A DNA stretch of 64,000 nt, from assembly GCF_036320965.1 (NCBI RefSeq), contig NC_092249.1, forward strand, positions 6,834,114-6,898,113, read 5' to 3'. Below, piece by piece: positions 10,956-21,830 of the stretch. Made by a program: the position numbers and the translations under genes. The notes below the pieces were generated by a model, which did not search any database, was not told the DNA's origin, and saw nothing but the letters and a program-made list of their open reading frames with translations. Positions within the stretch are counted from its first letter, which is position 1; each line of letters starts with the position of its first letter. The stretch comes from Panulirus ornatus (lineage: Eukaryota > Arthropoda > Malacostraca > Decapoda > Palinuridae).

Positions 10956-13900
10956 ACAACTGGGTAAGTAAACAGCTTCCTCACACCTCACTGTCCTCCT
11001 CAGGATTGTTCGCCAATGGCCACATGCCCTATGAATACGAGAAACGGGACAATAACCTAGACGTGCCCACTCTTGCCGAAATGACTGAGACAGCCATCAA
11101 ACTCCTAAGCCAGGAACCGAAAGGATTCTTCATGCTGGTGAGTACCGTGCCCATCACCGCTAGACATATCCCCCGTCCCCTAGTTGTAGTTCAACACCTC
11201 ACCCCGTCGCCTTCCGCCACCAAAGATCCCTCATCCCCAGTTTGCAGTTCGGCGACATCACCAGAGATCCCTCGTCCCCTAGTTGCAGTTCAGCACCACA
11301 AGTGCATCGAAGACCCCCCCCCCCCCAAAGATCCAATACATCATTGCAAGAAAAGACCCATACTGACCACTATAAACACCATCAATATCCAGGGGAATAT
11401 CAACCCACTTTATATATGGAACATACAATTAAACCCTCTTATCCCATAAGGGCAAGCACAACCATATTCCCCCATTACACCATGTATGCCACAAGTACCA
11501 TATGCTAGCAACCAGCTTCACTTACCATGGCAACAAATGTTACGCATATACTAGTGAGGCGTCTTTAAAATATTAATCAGAAGGTTTCCATTCGTGATGC
11601 ATGATTGCAAAAAATTCCTTTCCTGTCTATCATGATTACTTTATCTGACCTCAGCTTGGCTTTGCAGGTGGAGGGAGGGCGAATTGACCACGCACACCAC
11701 GACACAGTGGCTCACAGGGCCCTTGACGAGGCAGTGGCTATGGATAGGGCTGTTGAGAAAGCAGTCCAAATGACTAACCAGGAGGTAGGTTGTGCAAGTG
11801 TGGCATCCTGTCTAGCCGTGAGGCTTACTTGTACTGTTCAGAGATGATGTACGAGTGTGTTTGAAGTTTGCCGGTAGACAGTCTGGTCTCCTCAACACTG
11901 ACGATAGACTAGGTACAATGTCGACCCTTGAGTACGTCAACTGCAGATGCCCATAGTTTATCTCATATGAGATAGAAATTCACATCTAGGCCTTCTTTTG
12001 AAGTGTCCCATCCTCCATCCTTGGCTTTTACCTGAGATTTCGTCAGCTATTCATCAAACCAAATTTGGAGCTTGTTCAAGTCCCCACATGCAAGCCTTAT
12101 CATCCTTTACTTCTGTCATGACCTTTACATCATCCACACAAATCTAAATGTATAATTTCAGTCCTTTAGAAAAATCATCTACATTTGGTTCCAAAACCAA
12201 GGCCTGAGGCATGCCACTCATGACCCACTTCAAGAAGGCTTCTGTGTTATGCATCTTTAGTTCCCTTCAATGTAGAAAATTTTCTGTCCATCAAAGATCC
12301 AATTTCTTCGCATAACTCTTGTGTGTTACATTATCAAATGGCTACTGACACTCCTGAAACATATATATAACCGACTCATCCATCTCTTCAGTCTAAAAAC
12401 GGAGCTCACTCTCTCTTTGGTCTTTGTTTCACATGATCTTTCCCTGTATTGATAACCTCTTTCACCTTATGTACATACACAAATATACATGCCCTAGCTT
12501 TACACTGGATGCCCATTCACTGACCTGCCCAAAAGAGGAGGATGTGGGTTAGCAGGGAACTGAATGCCCTCTCCAGGATTTGACCCTTAGTGGGTTTTAA
12601 TGCTGTGAGGCAGAATTAGGGAAAACAGCATGAATGTATGTTGAAGTTTATGAAGCAGGGATGTATAACCTTATTTCTCTCACCTACAGGACACCCTAAT
12701 CGTGGTGACTGCTGACCATGCACACACCATGTCCATCAGCGGCTATCCAAGCCGGGGCCAGGAGATCATAGGTGAGTATTCCAATCCTTCTATGAGCACA
12801 CGCTCTCCCCTTAACACAACACATCCTGCACATTTGTCCCTTTGAAATACCCTTCACACTTATCTCGCAACACACTCTCCACACCTGCTGCTCAACACGG
12901 TACACCCTGAGCATTTGTCCCTTGACACACCCTTCATACTTGTCTCTCAACATGCTATACATGGCTGTCCTTCATCACACCTTCCACGTCTCCCTCTGAC
13001 TACACCATTCTCCCACGAAGCTGACCATAATCTTAACATCTGATCTTTACCACATGTCCAATTCCTGTCTTTCATCACTTCAACCCGAATCTGCCTCTTT
13101 GTACATACTCGATAAAAAAAAGGCTCAGGTTTACAGAAAACAACTAGGAACAGCTAAATTCATCCTGGAGAAGCAGTATGTTGATGAATACTTAGTGTGT
13201 GTTCAAGAACTTCCCATATCAACATCACACTGAACACATCAGTAGGGCTCTTAAACTATCAATACTTGATCTCTTTTTTTCATACGATGACCTGGAAATA
13301 GTAAACAATATCTATATTAAACACTGGGAAAATTGAACTTGAAGTGTCATTAATTTGAATAATTTCATTTTCTTTCATGCTTGTTTGCAGATTTTCTGCA
13401 ATAGCAAAGTGGAACAGAGGAGGACAAGGCCTCAATCAGTATGAGCATATCGTAGGGAGAAAAATATAAGCATATAGAATCAGAGAAGAACCCAAATTCC
13501 AGGAGACACAAGGGAGTTGAACGGTCTCTTTAGTTTCAGGAAATGGGAAAGTAGAAATACAGAATGGGTTTAAGGAAGAGCATTACAAGAGCTTTAGAGA
13601 AGCTTATATTGAGGGAGTCAGTAGATGGGCACCTGCGATAGGCTATGGAGAGAGTATCATAAAAGAAAGAGATACATTTCAGAAAAAGATGTTGGACGGG
13701 AGAGGAGAATCATATCATGCAGGAGGCATAGACATCATTACATCGTCAGTATTTCAAAAGAATAAGATAGCATTCAGTGAATACCATAAAATAGGGACAA
13801 AGTGGGTGGAAATGTTCAGAAAATCAGAAATTGTGGAGCAACAAGAGAATTAGTAAGAGATGTGAATGTCTGTAGAATTGTGCATGAATAAAAAAAAATT

Positions 13901-14839
13901 AAATAAAAAAAAAACATGCAGACAGTACAAAAAAGTTTAAAAAGTTATATGACAGTCAAGAAAGATTAAAATTCAAGGCCCAACAAACATAGGGTTCCTT
14001 CCCCATACAGTATAAATTGGCAGCTTTACACACACATAATTTGGGTATGCATAACAGACTGTGTTCCTGTTTCAGGTCTAGCAGCCATTGGTGATGATGG
14101 CTTGCCTTACACCACTCTTATGTATGCTAATGGCCCTGGTTACAACTACTCGGTAATGCCTGGAACCCACCAAGTTATGCGCCCAAATATTACCGAGGAT
14201 GAAGTCATCAGCTGGGATTACACACAGCTGGCTGCTGTCCCAAAGGACTCCGAGACTCATGGTGGTGATGATGTTGCCATCTATGCTTTGGGTTTGTATC
14301 CACTTTCATTCAGTTTCATGTGATATTTTCCCTGTTTTCAGAGATGTGGATATCCTAGTGTTTAAACATATCTTTTCAATTCAAGACTATTAAACCATTC
14401 ATACTTAAGAGATGTTGCTGGACTTCACCTGCTTGAGATTACACCGTGAGTGAAGAGGTATCTTTGGTGAGTGTGCATCATTGTCATTTGACAAACGAAT
14501 GTACAATCTCATCAAAGACCTTTTTTGCTCCGGAATCTTTCCCATGCCTATTAGTGAGTGTAACTTTGTAGTCAGGTCTTGAGGCTGACGTAGTCCATAG
14601 GTAGGAGGGAAGAATAGTAATTCAGCAGACACATTGTTTTCAACAAAATATATTTATCTGCAGGTCCCATGGCTCACCTCTTCCATAGTCTGCATGAACA
14701 GAACTACATTGCTCATGCCATGGCCTATGCATCGTGCATTGGTACCAACCTGGACCACTGTAGTGGAAGCTCTACACAGGCTGCCTCTATCTCTGGAATC
14801 ATATTGAGCCTTCTAGCTGCACTCTGTTGGCGCTACTGA
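6644..14839 (+). CDS. ALPL: alkaline phosphatase, 3' eight coding exons (5' exons missing)
   Basis: Eight phase-consistent exons (6644-6833, 9257-9432, 10290-10509, 11004-11137, 11668-11784, 12690-12771, 14076-14291, 14664-14839) encode the last 436 residues of a metazoan alkaline phosphatase. This is a zinc/magnesium phosphomonoesterase, normally GPI-anchored and extracellular. Motifs in order: the nucleophile motif [16 protein letters not shown] and ADRDW; the MGGG loop; [10 protein letters not shown] with zinc-binding Asp/His; [15 protein letters not shown]; and [18 protein letters not shown]. The C-terminus ends in a short Ser-rich stretch and a hydrophobic tail ([15 protein letters not shown]), as expected for a GPI-anchor signal. 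Vertebrate homologues are about 520 residues, so roughly the first 100 are missing; the upstream exon must finish just before the TYN codons. No frameshift or stop was seen in any exon. Confidence 0.95.
7888..7951. repeat. (TA)n microsatellite
   Basis: Perfect TA alternation for about 60 bp inside a phosphatase intron. Confidence 0.95.
8560..9256 (+). repeat. imperfect about 190-bp tandem units ending at a splice acceptor
   Basis: Segments carrying GACATTTAACC, CTCTGGGTTAATT, CCTTGAACTTTTTAACAT and a G-run recur starting near 8640, 8830, 9030 and 9200. The last unit ends at the true acceptor of the next exon (CGGCAG at 9251-9256). Earlier units contain look-alikes, the best being CCGCAGGTATGGTGATG at 8670-8686. 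Confidence 0.75.
9257..9432 (+). CDS. ALPL: alkaline phosphatase exon B
   Basis: Acceptor CGGCAG, donor GTAAGT at 9433; enters with two bases completing a Gly codon and leaves in phase 0. It encodes [18 protein letters not shown] and ADRDWECDG, matching the conserved His and Arg region, through EEEPGMSIN. 176 nt. Confidence 0.94.
9433..10289 (+). other. phosphatase intron
   Basis: A/T-rich, with a (TA)n tract at about 9990-10047. Nothing else was recognised. Confidence 0.8.
9990..10047. repeat. (TA)n microsatellite
   Basis: Near-perfect TA alternation inside the intron. Confidence 0.95.
10290..10509 (+). CDS. ALPL: alkaline phosphatase exon C
   Basis: Acceptor CCAG at 10286-10289, donor GTGAGT at 10510; phase 0 in, one base out. 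It encodes [10 protein letters not shown], a strongly acidic/basic middle and TEFLLG, the region after the MGGG loop. 220 nt. It is clearly more GC-rich than the surrounding introns. Confidence 0.94.
10889..10952. repeat. (CT)n microsatellite
   Basis: A CT tract just upstream of the next acceptor. It probably contributes to a very long pyrimidine-rich region before exon D (11004). Confidence 0.95.
11004..11137 (+). CDS. ALPL: alkaline phosphatase exon D
   Basis: Acceptor CAG at 11001-11003, donor GTGAGT at 11138. It encodes [17 protein letters not shown], then [16 protein letters not shown] and PKGFFML, matching the segment before the EGGRIDH motif. 134 nt; leaves in phase 0. Confidence 0.94.
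11668..11784 (+). CDS. ALPL: alkaline phosphatase exon E (zinc-site [10 protein letters not shown])
   Basis: Acceptor TTTGCAG ending 11667, donor GTAGGT at 11785; 117 nt, phase 0 at both ends. It encodes [21 protein letters not shown] with zinc-binding Asp and His, then [18 protein letters not shown]. Confidence 0.95.
11990..12350 (-). pseudogene. degenerate Jockey/CR1-type reverse transcriptase fragment
   Basis: Read on the minus strand, frames interrupted by stops give [13 protein letters not shown], a W...FL..R segment, [13 protein letters not shown] (the SGxPQGxVLGP motif of non-LTR reverse transcriptases) and [11 protein letters not shown] (the catalytic A/VDD box). Order and spacing fit an RT core. 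Multiple stops and frameshifts make it an old dead fragment in a phosphatase intron. Confidence 0.7.
12690..12771 (+). CDS. ALPL: alkaline phosphatase exon F (zinc-site TADHAH)
   Basis: Acceptor CTACAG ending 12689, donor GTGAGT at 12772; 82 nt leaving one base. It encodes [19 protein letters not shown] and RGQEII. The Asp-His-x-His metal ligands are intact. Confidence 0.95.
12812..12973. repeat. 81-bp imperfect tandem duplication
   Basis: Two units share CATTTGTCCC at 12831 and 12912 together with CCCTTCACACTT/CCCTTCATACTT and TCTCGCAACA/TCTCTCAACA. It lies in the intron just after exon F. Confidence 0.8.
13385..14075 (+). other. purine-rich intron segment, unrecognised
   Basis: From about 13390 to 13990 the plus strand is strikingly A/G-rich and has several medium-length open stretches broken by stops. 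It may be a decayed mobile element, but no motif could be named. Confidence 0.4.
14076..14291 (+). CDS. ALPL: alkaline phosphatase exon G (THGGDD)
   Basis: Acceptor TTTCAG ending 14075, donor GTTTGT at 14292; two bases in, one base out, 216 nt. It encodes [20 protein letters not shown], then Asn-rich sites, and [14 protein letters not shown] with the conserved zinc-ligand histidine. Confidence 0.95.
14664..14839 (+). CDS. ALPL: alkaline phosphatase terminal exon H (GPI signal)
   Basis: Acceptor CTGCAG ending 14663, stop TGA at 14837-14839. It encodes [27 protein letters not shown], the two conserved Cys of the C-terminal disulfide region, and a hydrophobic tail ending CWRY that fits a GPI-anchor attachment signal. 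Confidence 0.95.
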
Positions 14840-16264
14840 TACAGGTTGACACGTAAATCATTGTAAAGAAGAAAGGAACTGGATTGGCTAAAGATATATA
14901 TCTTTTGTATCTGAGTGTGGGCCATCGAATCATTTTGTTAACTGTAAAGTTTGTCTTCCTTGTATGTAGTTGTACTACAAACATTATCCAAATGAACTAT
15001 GACTTGACGGACATCAGAGATGTTTGCATAAGTGCCTCTCAGTTCAGTCAGACTGTTTCCCAGTTAATATTGCCCAGTTCACTAACAAAAGTGATGATGA
15101 AACTAATCATCCAATTAATTTCATAGTATCAGTGATTTAGAGAATCAACTTTTTCACAAGATTCCATCCAATCAAATTTCTGCATATCATTGCAACTATG
15201 TTTGTGCTATTCTGTGAACAGTTGATTCCTATGCTGACCCCAAGGTCAATCATTTATTATTTTTCCTGTGATGTACAACATCTTGAAGCTTTAGCTCACA
15301 AAGCACACACCTATGCCCATCACACTCATCTACTGCACTTGAAGATAAGTTGTCCGCTAGTCAAGTACACAGACTGAAATGCAGAAGTCCACAAATTAAG
15401 TTACAATGAGATGTCTTTTGCTTAATTCAGTAACATGTAGCTAACAAGTCTAGTTTCCCAAGCATTTACCAAAATTTTCAATATTATTCTCTCATATCTA
15501 GACTGATTTTTATCATTTCATGTCTAAACTCTGCACCCACTGTTAGACTAACATAGAGAATTAATAATACTAAAAAATTGCTTGCACACCACAACTCAAA
15601 GCAAAAGCTACTGTTACCAAATAACTTTCATTTGACACTAAATTGGAAGTACATGCAAATATCTATCGATAAATTCTGGGTGCATATGTTCTTGGAAACG
15701 AGTGAGGCTGATCTGATCAAACAAGTCACGAGATGTGTCAAAGAGCTAAGGTGTTGGCTTAAAATATTTGTCGTGATTTGTTCATTGAAGAATTGTGTAC
15801 ATAATACCTTCATCATGATGACTGCCATCTTTTATGTGATAATCATTATATTTTGGATTATCGTAGATAAAACTCAAGATATATGGATATCCATTTCACA
15901 ACTGTAAACAATGTGTCAATGATTTCACCATTGCATCTGATCGCATCTTTTAATGTATTGTAATCATCTCCCATATTTATTCATATTCATGGCATTATGA
16001 TTTCTTGACTGTTGTTAAAATGTACAGTACGTCCTCAGTTATAATAATAAGGCTATGTATTTTTCTGGACCAACCTTTGAATAAAAGTCCAGTATTGGTA
16101 ATGAATGACTTTTATATCCTGTTGAATATGGAGTATGGCAACTTCTTAACTAGTCTGTCATATGTATGTCACAGAAAAACCTTAGCTGTCCCATAGTAGT
16201 AGGAAGAATATAAAGTAATACCGTCAGTGCTGGATTTGCACAATACTACCCAAAAATGGGTGAT
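14840..16264 (+). other. probable phosphatase 3' UTR and flank
   Basis: A/T-rich with no coding similarity. An AATAAA at 16080-16085 is a possible poly(A) signal, but others nearby cannot be excluded. The segment 15620-15700 is similar to 17212-17245 plus 18187-18255 (see findings). Confidence 0.45.
16080..16085 (+). promoter_or_regulatory. candidate polyadenylation signal AATAAA
   Basis: A canonical hexamer about 1.24 kb after the phosphatase stop codon. Its use cannot be judged from sequence alone. Confidence 0.3.
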
Positions 16265-16705
16265 AAGTCCATCTGATGCCCGTTCCCTTTGGGAAATCTC
16301 TCAAAGGGGTGCCCACAGCAAGAGAGTCTGCACAACTGGTGAAATTTAGGGCTGCATCTTAGCCTTTGGAGCCTCACTCAGTTAGCCACTGGTAAAGGGC
16401 AACTCCAATGTGGTGTTTTCAAAGGCTCCTAGCCAGTGTTCCAGCCTAATATTCTGACTTACTACTTCTGCCTAATGTTTCTACTTAATGCTTGTGTCTA
16501 ATAATCCTACCTGCTATTTCTATCAATTACTTATATGATTTTGCCGAAAGGCGGGGCTAGCACACAGTGTTGGAAAATCTTGTTACGAAGAATGAGATGG
16601 GCGAGTTAAGTGTTGTGTGCGACGAGGATAGATTGTATGTTTGTGAACAAAAGACCAGCAGTCCACATGTGGGTGAGGCAGAGCCCCCTTATGTAATGGG
16701 TTTCA
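16265..16705 (-). mobile_element. dispersed element X, copy 1 (minus)
   Basis: The reverse complement matches the two better-defined copies at 24.25 and 49.19 kb. Shared blocks are CTGCCTCACCCA, a TGTTCACAAACATACAATC-like block, GCCTTTCGGCAAAAT, repeated AACATTAGRC units, AGGAGCCT, and AAAGGGAACGGGCATCAGA near the 3' end. Boundaries are approximate and no target duplication was found for this copy. Confidence 0.7.
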
Positions 16706-17245
16706 ATTGTTTGACTTGCAACAGTTTTTCTAGGGACCAAACCTTATTGCAAGTCATCGTATTGGTGTAAACTAAATGCCAAAAAAGTGTATGCTCTATT
16801 AACAGCTAACAGATATCATTAATGCAAAATACAGCTTTTGCATGTTCTACAGAGATCCGATTTCTCACGCCGAAACTTAAAGAACCAACAGCAAAAAGAT
16901 GCCAACATGGAATTATTATCCCTTCATAATATATTATTGCCTACAGTGAATGTATGGAGAGGAATAATCAACTTAGATGATTCTGAAACCATCTCTCTAT
17001 GACTTACCGTGTGTTTTTCATACTTTATGCAATTAATCAAAATGGCAAACAGTACTGGCATCTTCCCTACAGTATGATCTAAAAGACCAAGAAAATTCCC
17101 CACATCTCTACCCAGCCTTTGTGCAGAGGATTGTGCTAGCAACCCATTTGCCCTTAGGGGCATCTAATATAATAAAAATACCTTATGATGAGATGGGACA
17201 TGATTTCAGAGGCAATAACTTTCATTTGACACTGAATTGAAAGTA

Positions 17246-17324
17246 TGGCCCAACCCACCCACATAAACATGTATATACATAAACACCCACACACATACTT
17301 ATACATAACTAAACGTTTCAACGT

Positions 17325-17359
<35 letters not shown>

Positions 17360-17587
17360 TTTTATACGATTCGCCATTTCCCGCATTTGCGAGGTAGCGT
17401 TAAGAACAGAGGACTGGGCCTTAGAGGGAAAATCCTCACCTGGCCCCCTTCTCTGTTCCATCTTTTGGAAAATTAAAAAAAAAAACGAGAGGGGAGGATT
17501 TCCAGCCAACCGCTCCCTCCCTTTTAGTCGCCTTCTACGACACGCAGGGAATACGTGGGAAGTATTCTTTCTCCCCTATCCCCAGGG

Positions 17588-17636
<49 letters not shown>

Positions 17637-17850
17637 GGGGTTAGGGGAGAAAGAATACTTCCCACGTATTCCCTGCGTGTCGTAGAAGGCGACTAAAAGG
17701 GGAGGGAGCGGGTGGCTGGAAATCCTCCCCTCTCTTTTTTTTTTCCAAAAGAAGGAACAGAGAAGGGGGCCAGGTTAGGATGTTCCCTCAAAGGCCCAGT
17801 CCTCTGTTCTTAACGCTACCTCGCTAACGCGGGAAATGGCGAATAGTTTG

Positions 17851-17917
<67 letters not shown>

Positions 17918-18186
17918 TCATATACATATGTACACATGTACATAATTCATACTTGCTGCCAACCCGCCACACATGAAATGACAACTCCCTCCCCTGCATG
18001 TGTGCGAGGTAGCGCTAGGAAAAGACAACAAAGACCACATTCATTCACACTCAGTCTCTAGCTGTCATGTGTAATGCACTGAAACCAGAGCTCTCTTTCC
18101 ACATCCAGGCCCCACAAAACTTCCCATGGTTTACCCCAGAAGCTTCACATGCCCTGGTTCAATCCATTGACAGCATGTTGACGTTT
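17246..18186 (-). mobile_element. RTE 3'-UTR insertion (minus), itself carrying a SINE pair
   Basis: The outer parts (17246-17330 and 17935-18186) are minus-strand copies of the long 3' UTR seen after the RTE copies at 41.6 and 60.3 kb: the ATGTGGGTGGGTTGGGCCA region at one end, TGTGTGGCGGG and TTAACCATGG-type blocks at the other. AAAGTA flanks both ends (17240-17245 and 18187-18192), a possible target duplication. A head-to-head SINE pair occupies the middle. Confidence 0.75.
17356..17914. repeat. head-to-head SINE pair forming a large palindrome
   Basis: The left arm (about 17366-17589, minus-oriented) and right arm (17631-17850, plus-oriented) are copies of the same roughly 220-bp SINE. 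They meet tail-in across a (TA)n core, with CCCCAGGGATA on one side and its complement on the other. The right copy ends in a poly(A) run of about 33 bases and then (TA)n. Each arm carries GTCGTAGAAGGCGACTAAAA and CGCTACCTCGC or its complement. Confidence 0.92.
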
Positions 18187-18624
18187 AAAGTACATGTAAA
18201 TATTCATCTATAAATTCTAGATGCATAAATTCTTGAAAACAGTAATGGATTTACAAGTTGGTCACCTGGACCTCACCTACACAGAGACAAAATTGAAAAA
18301 ATATCTAAAAGGGGCTGAATGGAGGCAAGAATGCTATTCTTACCATCTAACCAGTTATAATTATCATCAACACCTCATCTCTCAAAATTGTGCAGCTAGT
18401 GCATCTGGCAAAACTCAGGGAATTTCGTTTACCATTTTGAATCTATAGGAAGAAGTTGGCAAGGAATTCTCAGGAGTTTTCTTTGTGTTTTATAGAAATG
18501 GTGCACTCTGGGGTTTAATGCACCAATAATGATATATTAGAAAAACCAATGTGCTGTGCTGAATACAACACATTTATTTCTTGCAACTGTGAAGTGGCAC
18601 CAGGTACAAGTGAAGAAAAAGCCA

Positions 18625-20428
18625 CATTTGCTCTCATCCATTCTCTACCTATCATATGTAATGCACTGAAACCAAAGACCTCTTCTCATGACTAGGTCTC
18701 ACAGGTCAATCTGTGCTTCCTCCCAGTTGCTTCGTATACCCCTGTTCTGTCCAATGACAGCAAATTGCCCCCATGCATACTTCATCATTCCAAAGCACTC
18801 TATAATGTACACATTTCACCTCCTGCATGTTTGGGTCCTTAGCACTCAAAATCGCTTTCACTCCTTCCTTTGATCTCGAACTTGGTCTTCTTGTCTCCTC
18901 CACATCTGACACATATATCCTCTTTGTCAACTCATCCTCACTTATTCTCTCCATACGTCCATACCACTTCAGAACCACTTCTTCAGTTTTCTCAACCATA
19001 CTCTTATTACCACAACCTTTAATTACATACTCTCACTTCTAACCACATACTGTATTCAAACATTTCATATCCAACACATCCACCTTCCTCCACATATTCC
19101 CTTCTATAATCCATGTCTTGCATGCACAGAACATCACTGGGAACACCTTACTTTCAAACATCCCCTTTTTTTGCCCTCCTAAATAACTACCTCTCTTTCT
19201 ACACATTCCTCATTGCTCCCAGAACCTTGGCTCCTTCTCACCCATCATATAACTTACTTCTGCTTCCATGATACCATTCACTGCCATGTCCTCTTTCAGG
19301 TATCTAAAACATTCCACTTCCTCCAAATTTTCTCCATTCAAACTCACCCCAGCTAACCTGTCCCTTTGCCCTACTAAACCTAATAACCTTGCTTTTATTC
19401 ACATTTACACTCTGCTTTCTCCTTTCACACTTTCTCCCCAACTCCATCACCAACTGCTGTGGTCTCTCCTTTGAATCTGCCACCAGTGTTATGTCATCAG
19501 CAAACAATCAACTCACTTCCCAGGTCATTCCATTCCCCATAAACTACTCACTTGCCCCTCTCTTCAAGACTCTTGCATTCAACTTCCTCACCACCTCATC
19601 CATAAACAAATCAAATAATCACTGTGATATCACACACCCCTGCTGCAGACCAATCTTCACTTGGAAACATTCACCCTCCTCTCCTCTTACTGCACACATG
19701 CCTTACATCCTTGATAAAATCTGCTTCAAGCAGCTTTCCTCCCACACCATATATTCTTAAGACCTTCCACAAGGCATCTCTCTTAATCCTATGCTTTCTC
19801 CAGATCCATAAATAACATACAAATCCATCTATTTCTCACGTATTTCTCATACATGTTCCTTAAGGCAAATACCTGATCCACACATCCTCTACCACTTCTG
19901 AAATCATAGTGCTCCTCCCCAATATGATGCTCTGTACATGCCTTCGCCTTCTTAATAATTACCTTCCCATACAACATATCAAGTACACTTAAGAAACTTA
20001 CAACTCTGTAATTTGAACACTCACATTTATCCCCCTTGCCTTTATACAATGGCACTATACATGCATTCCTCCAAACCTAAGACACTCTGCACCATGATCC
20101 TCGCTTACATTGAAAATCCTAAGTAACCAATGAACAGCACAGTCACTCTTAATAAATCCAACAGCAATACCACCCACTCCAACCACCTTGCTACATTTCA
20201 TCATATATAAGGCTTTCACCATCTCTTCTCTCTTCATCAATTATGTACAGCTTTCACCATCTCCTCTCTCTTCACCAATCTCAATGACTCTCACTTCCCA
20301 TACCATCTTGACCCAAAAACCCTATCTCTGCCACCCTTCATCAAATACATTCAGAAGTCCCTAAAAATATTCACTCTATCACCTCTCTTCATCACTACCT
20401 GTTGCCACTTCTCAGGAAACACAAAATA
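18625..20428 (-). pseudogene. old RTE-like non-LTR retrotransposon copy
   Basis: Minus-strand frames in pieces give EEVVLKWYGRMERISED, TKRIYVSDVE, MFADDITLVADS (catalytic box, altered to ADDI), [34 protein letters not shown] and PLYKGKGDK. This is the order of the RTE reverse transcriptase and C-terminal region of the young copies. Many indels and stops are present. It abuts a plus-strand copy at about 20430, head to head. Confidence 0.85.
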
Positions 20429-21275
20429 CTAAGGGCAGGTTAGTTGGGGTGTGAGTTTGAGAGGAGAAAAACTGAAGGTAGTGAAGTATTTCAGATACTT
20501 AGGAACAGACAGGAAAAAAATGGAATCATGGAAGCAAAAGTGAGTCATAGGGTGGTTGAGAGGGAGAAGGTTCTTGGAGACCTGAAGAACGTGTGAATCA
20601 AGAGATCGCTATCTGGGAGGGCAAAAATGGGCATGTTTGAAGGTATGGTAGACCCAACAATATTATATGGATGTAAGACATGGGCTATATTTAAGGCTGT
20701 GTGGAGGATGGGCTACGGTTAAGGCTGTGTCAAGGAGGGTAGATGTCTTGGAAATGAAATGTCTGAAGAAAATATGTGGCATGAGGTGGTCTGATTAAGT
20801 AAGTAATAAAAGGTAAGAGAGAGGTGCGGTTATAAAAAGAGTGTTGTTGAGAGAGCTGAAGAGGATGCGCTGAAATGGTATGGACATATGGCAAGAATAA
20901 GTGTGGAAAGGTTGTCAGAAGTGGAGGGAACAAAGAGAACAGGTTAACCATACTGGAAATGGAGGGATGGAGTGAAAAAGATTCTGCACAAAAATGACCT
21001 GATAACGCAAGAGGGTGGAAAGCATGCACAGGATAGAGAGAACAGGACTGATGTGATATACAGAGGTGTCATGCTGTTAATGGACTAAACTAGGGCATGT
21101 GAAGTGTCTACAATAAACTGTGGAAAAGTCAGAGGGGCAAGGTATTGGATAGGGAGCTGTGGTTTTGGTGCATTACACATGACAGCAAGAGAATGGAGGT
21201 GAGTAGATGCAGCCTTTCTTTGTTTCTGGCCCTACCTTGTTGATGTTGGAAACGACCAGCAAGTATGGAAAAAAT
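20429..21275 (+). pseudogene. old RTE-like copy, C-terminal RT region and 3' UTR
   Basis: Corresponds to the young copies from the CFRYLGVD segment onward (AAGTATTTCAGATACTTAGG, then GTTTGAAGGTATGGTAGACCC), ending with the 3' UTR blocks GCTGTGGTTTTGGTGCATTAC and GACCAGCAAGTATGG. Heavily mutated. Confidence 0.8.
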
Positions 21276-21284
21276 GCACACTGT

Positions 21285-21830
21285 ATAATGAATTCTACCA
21301 ATGAATACACAAAACTTCGAATCCTGGTACAGTCTTCTCTTCGGTGGGAAATGTATTATCTTGAAGGCATTTTCTTCCAAAATACTCTGGTCTGGTCCAC
21401 ATTAGGAGAATGACTGCCTTCCTTAATAATGATCTTGTGCGTTCCCAGAAAACTTTCAGCAGCAACATCAGCAGAAGCAGCCTCACCAGTCCTCTCAGTG
21501 TTGTGATAACTGTGGCATTTCATAAAATTCACGAACCAACCAGGTCTTGCTTGAAATGTCTTCGATGCTCCTTCTCTGCCAAGTCATCATGTATCCTCTG
21601 GACCTTTGCTTGTATCACAAACATGCTGACAGGAACATTTTCCTTGACTTTGGTCCTTGATCCATGTGCTCAACATTCATTCCATTATCTCATAATTGAA
21701 CTTCAAGAATATGAGGCCATAGCTGCACATAATAATGTTTTGCTCTTGGCACTCATCTTCATCTCTGCACTATCACAAATAGTCCATAAAGCAGATTCAC
21801 TAAGTTGATTCACTAAGTTCACGGGCACAG
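21285..21830 (-). pseudogene. pogo/Tigger-type transposase fragment
   Basis: The minus strand encodes, in broken frames, ENVPVSMFVIQAKVQRIHDD, then a region ending NVDQTRVFWKKMPS, then TFPTEEKTVPGFEV. These match the CENP-B-like DNA-binding end and the start of the DDE domain of Tigger/jerky transposases; the NVD(E/Q)T motif contains the first catalytic Asp. Frameshifts (for example just after KKMPS) show that it is dead. Confidence 0.75.
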
